Source: Hydrangea macrophylla
Taxonomy: Eukaryota > Streptophyta > Magnoliopsida > Cornales > Hydrangeaceae
Direction of reading: 5' to 3'
Length of the DNA: 64,000 nt
NCBI GenBank assembly: GCA_033977485.1
Contig: CM066985.1
Location: 70,231,045-70,295,044 of the forward strand
In this document: positions 22,564 through 33,484 of the stretch, in pieces
How positions within the stretch are numbered: the first letter of the stretch is position 1
Layout: each line of letters starts with the position of its first letter
Notes under the pieces: model-generated
The model's input: only the letters and a program-made list of their open reading frames with translations
Database searches by the model: none
What the model was told of the DNA's origin: nothing
Made by a program: the position numbers and the translations under genes

Positions 22564-22694
22564 TACAACATCTTCCCATATATCAACTACTGACATGCCT
22601 CTGCCTCTGCCTCCGCCTCTACCTCCATCGCCGCCACCACCACCAACAATCGCCGCCGCCAATAACCACCACCCTTCCTATAGAGGACAACAGC
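22564..22694 (+). pseudogene. Interrupted host ORF, segment 2 of 4
   Basis: Continuing in frame from 17440, this segment encodes a Thr/Ser stretch, an internal Met at 22594, then a proline-rich run (PLPLPPPLPPSPPPPP) followed by Ala and Asn-Asn-His-His. A proline-rich run of this kind is common in the N-terminal part of plant membrane or cell-wall proteins but is not diagnostic. It is interrupted after 22694 by the inverted solo LTR. Confidence 0.45.
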
Positions 22695-25293
22695 TGTCAC
22701 ACCCCCAACCCGCCACGGGCGAATTAGGACACGTGTAACAATGCCACCGAAGCACATCCCCAATGGATATAACATAAATCAAGTCTAAACTATTTTTTAA
22801 ACTCATTATAAAACTCATTGGCATGTAACCAACCCCAAGGGTAAAATGGTCATTTTAAAATTTTTGTCGAGTTTCCAGCTCAAAAAGTAGCTTTTCAAAT
22901 AAGGAACTCAACGTTGAAAACGGTGCATGAATACGAACTTCCTCGACTAAGTTATGTTCATTTTTATCTTGGTTTTGATTATACTCCAGTACAAAAATTT
23001 GCTGCCAAGAGTTGGATCAATCAAACTTTCTGCAGAATATGGTTTGCTTAATCCAACTTTTTGCAAAACATACTCTGCCCAGAGTTTGCTCAACCCAACC
23101 AGAGTTTGCTCAGTCCAACTTTCTGCAAAATATACTCTGCCCAGAGTTTGCTTAATCCAACTAGAGTTTGCTCAGTCCAACTTCCAGCAGAATATGTTTT
23201 GCTGCTGCTAAAACAAATTGCTGCTAAAAATTTCATATTTACAAGCTCAAAACCACTCAAAACTTAACCAAACTTTGTGGAAACATCAACAAGCACTCTT
23301 AAACACCAAGAAACCATAAAAACTTAAGGTTTTAATACAAACTTGCATCATACCTCAACATTTAGCTAAACATGAGTAAAAAAAATGCTGTCAAAACTTG
23401 ATTAAACCATATCAAACCCTTTTAGACACATCAAAAACCATTTGGGAAGCACTCCCAAGTGTCTCAAAACTTTACTCAAACATCATAAGAGGTTTTCAAA
23501 CCATTCCCAAACATTTGAAAATGAATTTAAACACCCAAAACACTTTAGTTCCAACTAAGATTACTAACTTGCATAAAAAATTCACATTTTAACATACTAC
23601 AAGTTTCAACACAAGAATTAGGGAAACCCAAGTTAAGTTTACAATCAAAATTACTTAGTTTCTTCAAAGTTGTTCCCCATGTTCATGACTTGTATCTAGC
23701 AACCATGACACATGGTTTGTTGTACAACCAAACTCAACACCCAACTTAACATATTACAAGTTTTCTCAAAACAAGAGTTGTTCACATATCTATTACAAAG
23801 GTTACATTTAAAACTAAGACTAACTAGTCATATGAACATATCCACATATGCATAACTTCCGTGCCCAAACCATCGTGCAGATTATTTCCTCTCATCCTCC
23901 CGTGCCGTACCTGCTGTGGTTATTCAATAACCACAATAGAAAATATATTTTTCGTTTAAGCTTTCACTTAGTGAGGGAACTAATCATGCAATTGGAATGC
24001 AAAGTATGTAAATACAACAATCATTATAAATGTCAACAATTTGATCTTCGAAAAGTCAAGTCATTCCAGCCACCACCCCCGGGTCCTTCTCACCCCAGAT
24101 CTTTCTTACTTTTGGCGCACATAGTGCAATACACACTCTCTTGTGACCCCGAAGGCGTCACCGGCATTTCATTGTAGTCGTCACCATGTCCTACTCATTG
24201 AGGACTTCCTATCCCTTACATATGGGACCTATAAATGGTGACCACTACTTGACTTCCCTTTGATCCACATAAGCATATAAGCAACTCAAGCATATAACAT
24301 GGCAAGATACACATAATTGACATGTTTTACTCCCAAATTCTCCAACATATATGTACATAAGCATGAATTGAGTAACAATTAACTCATAATCATAACTAAG
24401 CATCCAATTGAGGAACTAGAACACTCACCTCCTCGATTTCCTAGCGATTAAGCTTCTAGAATCCAATTTTAAGCTAGATTCAACCTAACTCTTGCTCTAA
24501 TATCAATCCTACATAAGTTTAGTACCAAGAGCATCGTCTATCAAGAACGGTCGTTGGAAAACGTTTCCGGAAGTAAAAATAAATTACGTGAATGTGATCA
24601 TCTTACCTCCACGAGTCCAAAAGTGGTCTCTGATCGTGAATCCGACGTCGGACGGTGAGGAAACGACAAGAAACATCGCGTGAATTTCCGTCGCCGACTC
24701 GAGAGCTCTCCGTTCTCTCTTTCTCCTCAATTCCCAGCTGTTGTGTTGTGAAGAAATGAGTCATTAAAACTCATGGAAGAGATGTATATCTCTTTTTCCC
24801 AACTTTTCATTTATACCCCCAGAAATTTCTAATTGTTTATTATGAAAACCCCAAGTTAATTACATTAACTACCCATCTTTTCTAAAAGGATTTAATCTAA
24901 GTCCCACGTGGGTCCCAAATGTGGTCCTACATAAATTATGAGGTTGCTATTAAACCTACTAATTATCAATTTTATTCAAATACCCTCACATGGGTACCCA
25001 AACTGGTCCCCTTACCTATCATAAGACATAATAATATCTTTATTCATTTAAACAAATACGCACATAAACATATAATGACATCAAAATGCAAATTACTTTA
25101 ATTAGACCCTCATTGTGCCCCACTTTTATACCAGTTCTGTCTTTTACAGAACTTTCATCTGTGTCCGCATTGAACACATTTTCACATGTGGGTTCATAAC
25201 CCCACCTTAAACCATTTTATGCATTAATTATCTTTAATTAACATATATTAATATCACATTAATCTTCTTTCCAGGTACAAGTGTTACAACACC
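22690..25293 (-). mobile_element. Solo LTR, chromovirus-like, inverted (imperfect TSD ACAGC/ACACC)
   Basis: The LTR is 22695-25288 (2594 bp). On the minus strand it starts TGTAACACTTGTACCTGG and ends GGGTTGGGGGTGTGACA. The flanking 5-mers are ACAGC (22690-22694) and ACACC (25289-25293), which match at 4 of 5 positions. No internal coding, primer site or second LTR is present. A short repeat array is at 22990-23200. Open frames at 22954-23267 and 23848-24177 lie inside the LTR and are not supported. Confidence 0.82.
22990..23205 (-). repeat. Tandem repeat in the solo LTR (AGAGTTTGCTCAATCCAACT unit)
   Basis: Four to five copies of CAGAGTTTGCT(C/T)A(A/G)(T/C)CCAACT with GCAAAA(C/T)ATACTCTGCC occur. 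The spacing is 20-55 bases and the copies are somewhat degenerate. Confidence 0.75.
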
Positions 25294-25357
25294 TCTACAA
25301 GAAACCCACAACATCACTTCTCGATTTCTTCTTCACTGCTATCCCAATCTTGATTCT
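25294..25357 (+). pseudogene. Interrupted host ORF, segment 3 of 4
   Basis: This segment continues the frame with a hydrophobic stretch (SLLDFFFTAIPILILF, completed across the Athila junction), long enough for a membrane segment or signal anchor. The last five bases, ATTCT, are the Athila target duplication. Confidence 0.45.
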
Positions 25358-25630
25358 TGACAAACACTGAATATTGCACATTCATGTGCCAATATAATAG
25401 ACATTATACTCATTTAATCTCCCAAATTCCTAGTTTTACATGCATGTTTGAATTAATATAATTTAACAGTGATGTCACTCAAATGTGTATAATTATGTGT
25501 TTTTACATATTTTATATATTTAGGTAAAAATGAAATGAAATAAAGGGAAGGAAAGAAGTAGTAACCACACTGTAGTATCTCCCATATGATTAGTCAAATA
25601 TGAATAGTAATGAATAGTAGTGAATAGTAA

Positions 25631-25655
25631 CCAAACAGTAACAATTACTGTTTGG
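25631..25655. repeat. 25-bp palindrome in the LTR
   Basis: CCAAACAGTAA and TTACTGTTTGG pair around CAA. The 5' LTR has an additional ATTGTTACTGTTTGG copy after it that is missing in the 3' LTR (53828-53853). Confidence 0.8.
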
Positions 25656-25710
25656 ATTGTTACTGTTTGGTAGGCTAACAAACAAAAAAAAAAAGGGGAC
25701 CCCGTATAAG

Positions 25711-25738
25711 AACATCCAAGCTTTTGAGCTTGGATGTT
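25711..25738. repeat. Perfect 12-bp stem hairpin in the LTR
   Basis: AACATCCAAGCT and AGCTTGGATGTT are separated by TTTG. It is kept intact in the 3' LTR (53902-53929). It lies just upstream of a TTTTTTATATAT region that may be the promoter. Confidence 0.85.
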
Positions 25739-27142
25739 TACACAATTTTTTATATATCATTTTTTCACTACTTCCTTTTATATCTCTATCTCTCTTTGCA
25801 GTTCGTCAAATAATATCTGAGAAACGGTTTGAATAATTGACAAACACTGTCAGAGAGCGAAGAAAAAAGAGAAGCTCGTGAGGAAGAAAAACGAGACGAA
25901 TTGAAGAAAAAAAATGGCAGTTGACGATCTCAGTGACGAAATCATTCCAAAATTTCGTCTATAAAATGGACGAAGCAAATGAGGAGACACATAATTCAGA
26001 AACCAACAGCTTCACAATCACTGTTAGGGAGATAATAGTTTAAGGAAGGTTATTATGTGAGCACTTTATATTGTCCCTAGAAATAGGAAACTTTAATTCT
26101 TCTTTGCCTTTTCTAGTTCTAGTAGTTGTAAAATTGTACTTTTATGTAATTGATGATTTCATGTTCAAAAATATGTAGCAAAACTTTGTGTACTGTATTT
26201 CTTAAATTTAAAATATTTGTTTTCTTGTATGACCTTTGTCAATTTGTGGTAGTAAAAATAGTCCTATTTAAATTTAGATTTAATATTTTTAGTCTAGTAG
26301 TACTTGTAGTTGTCCCCTAAAATAGTTTGAAAATCCAAATTTCCAGTTTTTATAGTAATATTTTTATTCACTAGAAGACAGATTTTGCGATTAAATGCCA
26401 GATTTCTTAGCCACGTAGTTGTTATAATTACCTACTAAAGTCCAAAAGCACACCATACCCATATCTTACTCCCAAATTAGATTTGGATTTGGTTTGGCAT
26501 TGTTTGTGTTCTTGGAGTTCAACCACTGTGACCCCACAAGAAGTTAAAGTTAAAGGTTTAGTATTTTATTTTTGGTTCAGTATTTCCATTTATGTATATT
26601 TTATTAGCCTAGTTGTACTAAACTTTGCTATTTTGCAGAATCCACAAATTCAATCCCAGCTCATGTTAAGTATAAAATATATATTAATATTATATTCCAC
26701 CTTTACCTTGGTTTTATAGCTTTAGTTTTAATTGAGCAGTCACTGTTTACACCTATTTAATTTATCTTTAAATTTTATTTGGAAGACAGTTTCAATTCCA
26801 AAATGATAGGCTAAAACTTTAATTGGGGATATGTAATAAAAACTTAGAAACCACAGCTTCTGTGCACTAATTTTAAATGGGCAAATTTATCTAGATGGGT
26901 TATTTTTTCATTTATGGCCAAAAATATCTATGTATCTATAGTTTATGACCATTTAACATGTTTATATACTATGGCTATATTGGGCTCAAAAGAGTACATA
27001 TTTGTAATAAAAAGCCTAATTATGTGGATTGTCAAACTATGCCTTTTGTCATAAAAAAACACCTAGCATACTCAAACAACTCATATGACAAAGTTAATAT
27101 TTCAAATATGTGTTTATATATATTTCTATCTAATAATGGATA

Positions 27143-27242
27143 GGCAATTGTGTAGTGGCAGAGTGGTGGGGACTGGACGCCGAATAACCCACGTTCGCGG
27201 CGGGGCACGGTTCGAACCTGGCTACTGCCCAATTGCCTTTTT
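27143..27242 (+). ncRNA. tRNA-like Pol III promoter unit inside the 5' LTR (possible SINE relic)
   Basis: A perfect A-box TGGCAGAGTGG (27156-27166) and a B-box GGTTCGAACC (27209-27218) are 42 bases apart, the spacing of a tRNA gene. GGCAATTG at the start pairs with CAATTGCC at the end like an acceptor stem, and a T-run (27238-27242) follows. The T-arm does not pair well, so it is not a working tRNA. It is either a tRNA-derived SINE head captured by the LTR or a tRNA-like regulatory unit. The other LTR carries it at 55337-55435. Confidence 0.6.
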
Positions 27243-27258
27243 ATTTTTCTTTAAACCA

Positions 27259-27270
27259 AACGACGTCGTT
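27259..27270. promoter_or_regulatory. CRE/ACGT-type palindrome
   Basis: AACGACGTCGTT is a perfect palindrome with the GACGTC core recognised by plant bZIP factors. The 3' LTR has the 14-bp form AAACGACGTCGTTT (55452-55465). Activity is inferred only. Confidence 0.5.
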
Positions 27271-27681
27271 GCATATCAAACCTGACACACTTGATATGAC
27301 CCTGACTAGTGAAAGTTTATTTTTAAATAAAGAATGACTCTGCGGTCTTAAATGCCAAATGCTTTTCAAATGCACAAAAGTTGTGGGATCTAGTGTTGGT
27401 TTGCATATTTTCAATTCTTTTAAATCATTTCCCCCTAGTTAATTATTATTTCCTGTTTTATAATAGTTTTGCTTAAATATCTGTATTATTTCCATCTTTC
27501 GCTATTATTAAATCTGAAAAGTTTATCTTACAAAAATTTAGCTTTTATATATTTTTCTTCCTATTCTTACTAGTATGTTAGTTAATTTATTTTGCACTGT
27601 TAAAATCTTTACCATAACCTGTAAAGAAAAAAATAGCTTTAATTACTTTTATTGCAAAAATATAAAAATTAGTAGTTTAGT

Positions 27682-30600
27682 AAAACTGTAATGTTTCAGA
27701 ATTTTAATAAGGGTAATTGGGTAATTTTGCATGTTCTATGTGGACTGGTATTTTAATTCACTGTATTTAAATTTTTCAAAGCATTATTAAATTATTTTAT
27801 TTTGTCTTTCATATGCTTTAGAAATTAATTTCTGTACCCGTGGATGTGTTTATTTAATTTTGGGGTTACACCGTTGGGTCAAACTGTCCATTGGAGCACC
27901 AAACAGTTATTTTTGGAGAATACAAGAGAGTGGGCCCCACCCCACTCCCTATATGGCCGACCAAACTCTCCCCATTCCCTCATTACTCACGTTTCATTCA
28001 CTCCCTCTCATTCTCTTCTTCCCTTTCAACCTTCAAGAGCCAAGAACATTCAAAGATCTTCATCCCTCCTCCATCTCTAACTTCAAGATTTCAAGAGATT
28101 GTCAAGAACTTCATTATCTAGCATCTCTAACCATCCTAGAGCTTGGAATCATCATTTGGTAAGCTTTCTAGAAAACCCCCAAATTCTAGGGTTTCACTAG
28201 ATTTCGAAATTTTGGGTTTTGATTGAACTTCTTTTCTCTTTTATAGCTTCCTTGGAGTATATAGAGTATCTCTTTCACATCCTAACCATTTCTATGGAGG
28301 ATTTCTAGTGTGGGTAAGTTTTCCCAATCTCTAGCAACCTAGGGTTTACTAGCTTTATGTTTCTATCTTAACCTTGGGTTGTTATTGCTTAGTGTAGTCT
28401 TCTTGAAGCATCCTTCAAAATTTGGCAAGCTTTGGAGCTACTTGAGTTTTTCTTTTCTAGCTCTCTTGAATATTTCCTTGTTTGGAAGCTAAGCTTTGAG
28501 GTAGATTTACATTGTGCAATTATATATGTTATACTTGCCTAAGGTGTTTTGAATTCATATATACGTGCTAGGAGATAATTTAGACACATGCAATGGGTAT
28601 TTCCCCAAAGTTGTAATGTAAGGGTTGTATGCCAAATTGTGGAATTATATGCCTTGGTTGTACTAGTTGAAAGTTTGGGGGTGTTAAATATAATTAAAAT
28701 GAAGTTATGAGAATAATTTAGACGCATGCATTAGGTTTTCCCCAAAGTTGTAAATTTAGGGTTATATGCTTAATTGTGAATTTACATGTTTTGGTTGTCC
28801 TATAATTGATTATGTGATGCTAGACGTGCCTAGGATGCTCCCTTTATGTGTAAAAGCATGTTAGGACGTTAGTTTAGAAATCTTTGTTAGGAGTGCAATA
28901 TTATGAATTTTAATTTAACTCTTGATGTCTTTACTACATGTTCAACATGCAAGAATTATTGTGTTCATTATTTTGTTGGAGCATCTATGTTGTCATTTTA
29001 AACATTTCATGCATTGAGGCCAAATCGGCAAACATTCAAATATCACGACATAAAGGTTTTATTTGAAAAAGAGAGAAAAACCCCATGTGTGGGAATTTTG
29101 GTTTAAGAAATCCGGACGTGGGTTGTGATGTGAGACAAGGAGAATGACCCTTAGAAACATTCAAACTCCAAAATATATTCGGGTAGCTCCCGGAAGTTGG
29201 TATGCTACACTCCATGCGTGGGTGGCTCATGGTCCGGTAACGAGAGTGATGTGCATTTATCATGCATAGCCTTGCGGCTTTAAACATTTCATGGTAGCCA
29301 TGGTGGCGATTCATTGCACCTCATTTCATTTTAGTCATGGATAGCATATAGACTTGTTACAATGTTTTCTACGAGCCGTCGTTCTCATAAAAACGACAAA
29401 ACATTTTTCAGGTGAACTTGATAAGGTCAAATGGCACATGTGACTGACGTATAGACGTTGATGTATTTTGTTCTATTTTGAGGATTCGTGTCTACATATG
29501 TAAATGGATAGTTCTCATGTAAATTTTAGTTTTTGAGAAGTTTGTAATAGTTAGAGCTCTTCAAGAAAATTGTTGTATTACTTTTATTAAACTTCTAAAG
29601 TTTGGAATCCATAATTTTGTCATCGGAAGGTCTTGTTGTAAGTTTGATGGACAAGTGTTAGTCCTTTTATTTATGTTATGTAACTATGTTTTCTAGACCG
29701 TAGCATTTCTTCTAAAGTTTTATGTATGTGTGTGGATTTGAGTCCTTGTCGTATTCGTTTATGATTAGTTTTGTCCTTGCCGGACTCATTGTAATTGTAT
29801 GGAATCCTTGTCGGATTCGTTTATGTTTGGTTTTGTCCCTACCGGACTCATTCTATTTGTATGAAATCCTTGCCGGATTTGTCCATTTTGTTTTTAAAGA
29901 AAATGTTCAAAAATCTCTCCCATTCTCTTTCTCTCCTCTCCCCTCTTTGATCTCTTTCCCTTTTTCAAATATTCTCTCCTTTTACTTATGTTGGAATTAT
30001 GTATATATATATTTTTAAAAGGTTTCCGAATGTGAAAATACACATGTATGTGTGTTTAGAATACATTCCTTATATCTCTCTCCCTATCTCTCCCTATGTC
30101 TCTCTCCCAATCTCTCCCTCTCCCCTTTTTCCTCTCTTTATCTCTTTCACTTCTCATTTTTAATAAATTTCGAGTATATGAAGTTCTGTTTGGTCTAGGC
30201 ATGTGTTATATGTCATTTAGGACTTGTTTAGTCATGTACTGAGGTTTAAATTTGAGGATTTAGCATAATTGGGAACATTTCTACAAGTTGTAAAAATGCT
30301 GCCAAAAGTTGCTGTCATAGAAAAACTGCTACTGTTTTCTTTATTTTCTGCCCAAATGGTGCAGAATTGAAAAAAATGTTATTAGACAAAAGTTGTGCAG
30401 AATCAAATTTTACATGGACTTGCGTGGACAGAATGTGAAGATTTCAAATATATGGTTACTTACGGATGTTTCAAAATTCAGCAATTATCCAAAAATAGTA
30501 CTTGTGCTGTCAAAGTTGCTGTCATAGAAAAACTGCTACTGTTTTCTTTATTTTCTGCCCAAATGGTGCGGAATTGGAAAAAATGTCATTATACAAAAGT

Positions 30601-30971
30601 TGTTCAGAATCAAATTTTACATGGATCACGCGCGGACAGAATGTGAGAATTTCAAAGATATAGTTACTTACAGGTGTTTTAAAATTCAGCAACTATCTAA
30701 AAATGACCTTTTATCAAATCTATTGTATTTTCCCTTTCTACTTGAACTAGTACTTGTTCGGATAGTCTTTTAAGTAAGTTTTCAAATGTTTTCATCTTTG
30801 TTGGACTTGTTAACATGTAAGTCCATTTTGGCTTATATGTTAGTAAGTCATATTTGTAGGAATCCCCGTGGGATCCCAATGTCGCTTCCGCATTTGTGAT
30901 TGAATTTTAATTCTTTTCTCCCTATCTTTTTCTCTTTCCTCGCGCTTCAGTTTCCGGGGCGTGACAAAAAC
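27682..30971 (+). mobile_element. Solo LTR, chromovirus-like, inside the Athila 5' LTR (TSD AAAAC)
   Basis: The LTR is 27687-30966 (3280 bp), starting TGTAATGTTTCAG and ending TTCCGGGGCGTGACA. It is flanked by AAAAC at 27682-27686 and 30967-30971. The uninterrupted target is present in the 3' LTR as TTAGTAAAACCCCACAAA (55876-55893), direct proof of the insertion borders. Internal repeats: a 138-bp pair (about 28572 and 28710), a ~65-bp unit (29741-29880) and a 204-bp pair (about 30309 and 30513). Open frames within (27844-28162, 29722-30018, 30395-30646) are not supported as genes. Confidence 0.95.
30295..30715 (+). repeat. 204-bp tandem repeat, two copies, in the solo LTR
   Basis: GTTGCTGTCATAGAAAAACT recurs at about 30309 and 30513, with good similarity through AATTCAGCAA. 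Each copy carries the semi-palindromic TTCTGCCCAAATGGTGC. An inverted counterpart, GCACCCTTTGGGCAGAAT, is in the other solo LTR at about 33890. Confidence 0.8.
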
Positions 30972-31153
30972 CCCACAAAAATCCATCATCTTTTATTTTC
31001 TTTTTAGTGACAAAATAGTTATCTGACTAACTTTATAAAATTTTATTCCGTTCCCTGTGGGTTCGACCTGGACTTCCAGAACTTTTTTACTTGTACGATC
31101 ACCTACACTTGGGTGTGATAAGAAAACGCGTCAATAGAATGTCGTCAAGTTTT

Positions 31154-31171
31154 TGGCGCCGTTGCCGGGGA
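31154..31171 (+). promoter_or_regulatory. Primer binding site, tRNA-Asp type
   Basis: TGGCGCCGTTGCCGGGGA lies six bases after the LTR end and is complementary to the 3' end of plant tRNA-Asp. This is the usual primer site of Athila-type elements. Confidence 0.9.
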
Positions 31172-31517
31172 GCGGTTAATAAAAAAATAAATAAATAAAA
31201 AAGTTAGGTTTAAATCTATTTTTCATACTATAACTATATCTATATCTATATATATGCCTATTCTACTTTATAAATATTCTAGTTTTCTTTTTAAAAAAAT
31301 GATAACATAAGAAACATAAAATTAAAAAAAAAAAAACTATATATAATCTTTCCTTGTGAAAAATATATAAATATATATTTATAGATATGTACTTGTGCAT
31401 CTTCTAAAAAAAAACTCTTTTATTATAAAAAAAAAAAAAAAAAAAAAGAGTATTATTTTTACTTAGCTAATAATAACCATAATAATATTATTATAAGTTA
31501 GTTTTCACTTACTTCTT
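31172..31517 (+). other. Leader between primer site and gag
   Basis: AT-rich 5' leader with poly-A and TA tracts (for example 31427-31447). No coding sequence. Confidence 0.7.
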
Positions 31518-33037
31518 ATGTCCTTAGATACTACTGAGGCTTTATATCAAGTACCACATAATTCTAATATTTCTACTGATTCATCTAGTATACAATTTCC
31601 TAGGATAATGGCAGAAATTGTAGGACCAGAAGGAATCGTTGATGATGCTCATAGTGAGCAGGAGGAAAATATACCACAATTTGTTTTACCAGAACGTGAA
31701 CAACGTCCTTTACGTGATTTATTTACCCCAGAAAGAAATATCACTCCTTCTTGCATCACTCTACCTAGACATACAGGAAATTTTCACTTTAGACAATGCA
31801 TGATTCCACTCTTACCAACTTTCCATGGAATGGGGTCAGAACGTGCTTATCTTCATATTCGTGAATTTGAAGAAGTTTGTAGTACGTTCTCTGATCAAAG
31901 CTGTCCTATTGAAATAATCCGTCTTAAGCTTTTTCCTTTTTCTTTAAAAGATAAAGCTAACGCTTGGCTTTTATCTCTCCGTCCTGGATCTATAACTTCA
32001 TGGCATGATATGAATGAAGCATTTCTAAAAAAATTCTATCCAAAAAATTTAACTAATAGCATGATGCATCAAATTAAACTTTTTACTCAAAAAGAAAAGG
32101 AACCATTCCCTGAAGTTTGGGAACATTTTAAAGATCTCCTATTAGCTTGACCACATCATGGATTTAAAAAATGGCGTCTAATTAATTTCTTTTATGAAGG
32201 ATTAAAACTAAAATCAAATTAATTAGTTGAAACTGTGTGTCAAGGAGAATTTTTGAGTAAAACTGCCGATGAAGCTGAATCATATTTTGATTGGCTTAGC
32301 GAAAATGCTTCCTGATGGGAAAAAGAAAAAAATTGGTAGGACGAAAAAAGCTAAAAGTTTATACCAATTACAATCAGAAGATGAATTAACACTGAAATAT
32401 GAAGAATTAGCACGTAAAGTAGAAGCTATAACAGTAGAAAAAAATAATCCGCCTAAGAAGAAAAGAGATTTTTATGACGGCTATCATACTTTAGGACACT
32501 CTGCGAATGAATGTCCTAATAGTTCAAATTGTCAGGAAACAGCTCCAGCAGAGATAAACGCTGTGAATAATTATAGGGGTCCCCAAAATGCCTATGGTAA
32601 TTCATACCAATCTAACTGGAGAAATCCTCCAAATCATATGTATACAAAAGAGGGTATTCTACAATTTCAAACTCAACACCAACCTCCTCAAAATAATCAA
32701 TATTTACCTCCTCCGCCTCAATTTCAACAAACACAAAATACATATCCTAATACACAGCAAAATTCAAATATTTATGTGCCTCCTCACAAAAAAGTACAAG
32801 AAGAGCCTTTACAGTCTATGATGCAACAATTAATACAAATCATGGGAAAACTACAAACATCTGTGGATAGGATTAATAATCAACACGATTCTAAAGGAAA
32901 AGGCATTTTTCTTGCCCAACCACAACCTAATCCAAGGGGACAACCACAAGGTGATCCCTCAACTTCTGGTAATAATCAACATGAACAAGTAAAAGCTATA
33001 ACTGTACTAAGAAGTGGTAAGGCTGTTGGACAAGAAA
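31518..33037 (+). pseudogene. gag: gag of Athila element 2, broken
   Basis: 31518-32150 encodes the N-terminal 210 residues, including the gypsy gag core (a Phe-x-Gly-rich segment, then LKLFPFSLKDKANAWLLSL and a W-x-x-x-x-x-F-x-x-KF-x-P segment). A TGA at 32148-32150 interrupts it. The same frame is readable with another stop to about 32315, and the remainder is in a different frame (from 32269), so there is at least one frameshift. The zinc knuckle region (about 32468-32514) keeps GHSANEC but has lost the first two cysteines. A Pro/Gln/Asn-rich tail follows. The frame is finally cut at 33038 by a solo LTR. It cannot give a normal capsid protein. Confidence 0.88.
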
Positions 33038-33450
33038 TGTAACAACCCTAATTTTTTAAGTGCTTTTAGAAATTTTTATATTATTATTTTCGAGTATTAG
33101 ACATTAACTGTGTGTATGTATCTTAGTGACACCTAATAAAAATGTTGAAGTAGCGTGTATGGGTAGTTAGTATGTTAAGTAGTGTGCTTAACATAGAAAT
33201 TTAGTGCCCGGGATCATGGGTATCTATTGGGCTAATCATTTGTCACTTTAGAATGTATTTTTGGGCCCATATAAAGCCTTTTTGTGAGGCCCTTAGATAA
33301 AAAACGGGATTCACATGTTTGTGTGTGTTTTATTTATAAGTGTTGTGTGTGAAATATATATATATACACATATATTAAACCCTAGCCCCCATTTAACCAA
33401 AAAAAAAAAAAAGGGAAGAGGAGAGAAGAAACTAGAGAACAGACGTATGT

Positions 33451-33484
<34 letters not shown>

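Larger units (their letters stand above)
25358..31147 (+). repeat. 5' LTR of Athila element 2 (interrupted by a solo LTR)
   Basis: Without the insertion (27687-30966) and one TSD it is 2505 bp and matches 53554-56060 throughout. In the samples compared by eye it differs by a few percent, most densely in the first 150 bases. It contains a palindrome (25631-25655), a 12-bp hairpin (25711-25738), a tRNA-like Pol III unit (27143-27242) and a CRE-like palindrome (27259-27270). Confidence 0.92.

Noticed and set aside
27143..27242. A functional tRNA gene
   Set aside because: A- and B-boxes are good but the T-arm and anticodon arm do not fold properly, and the unit is part of an LTR.
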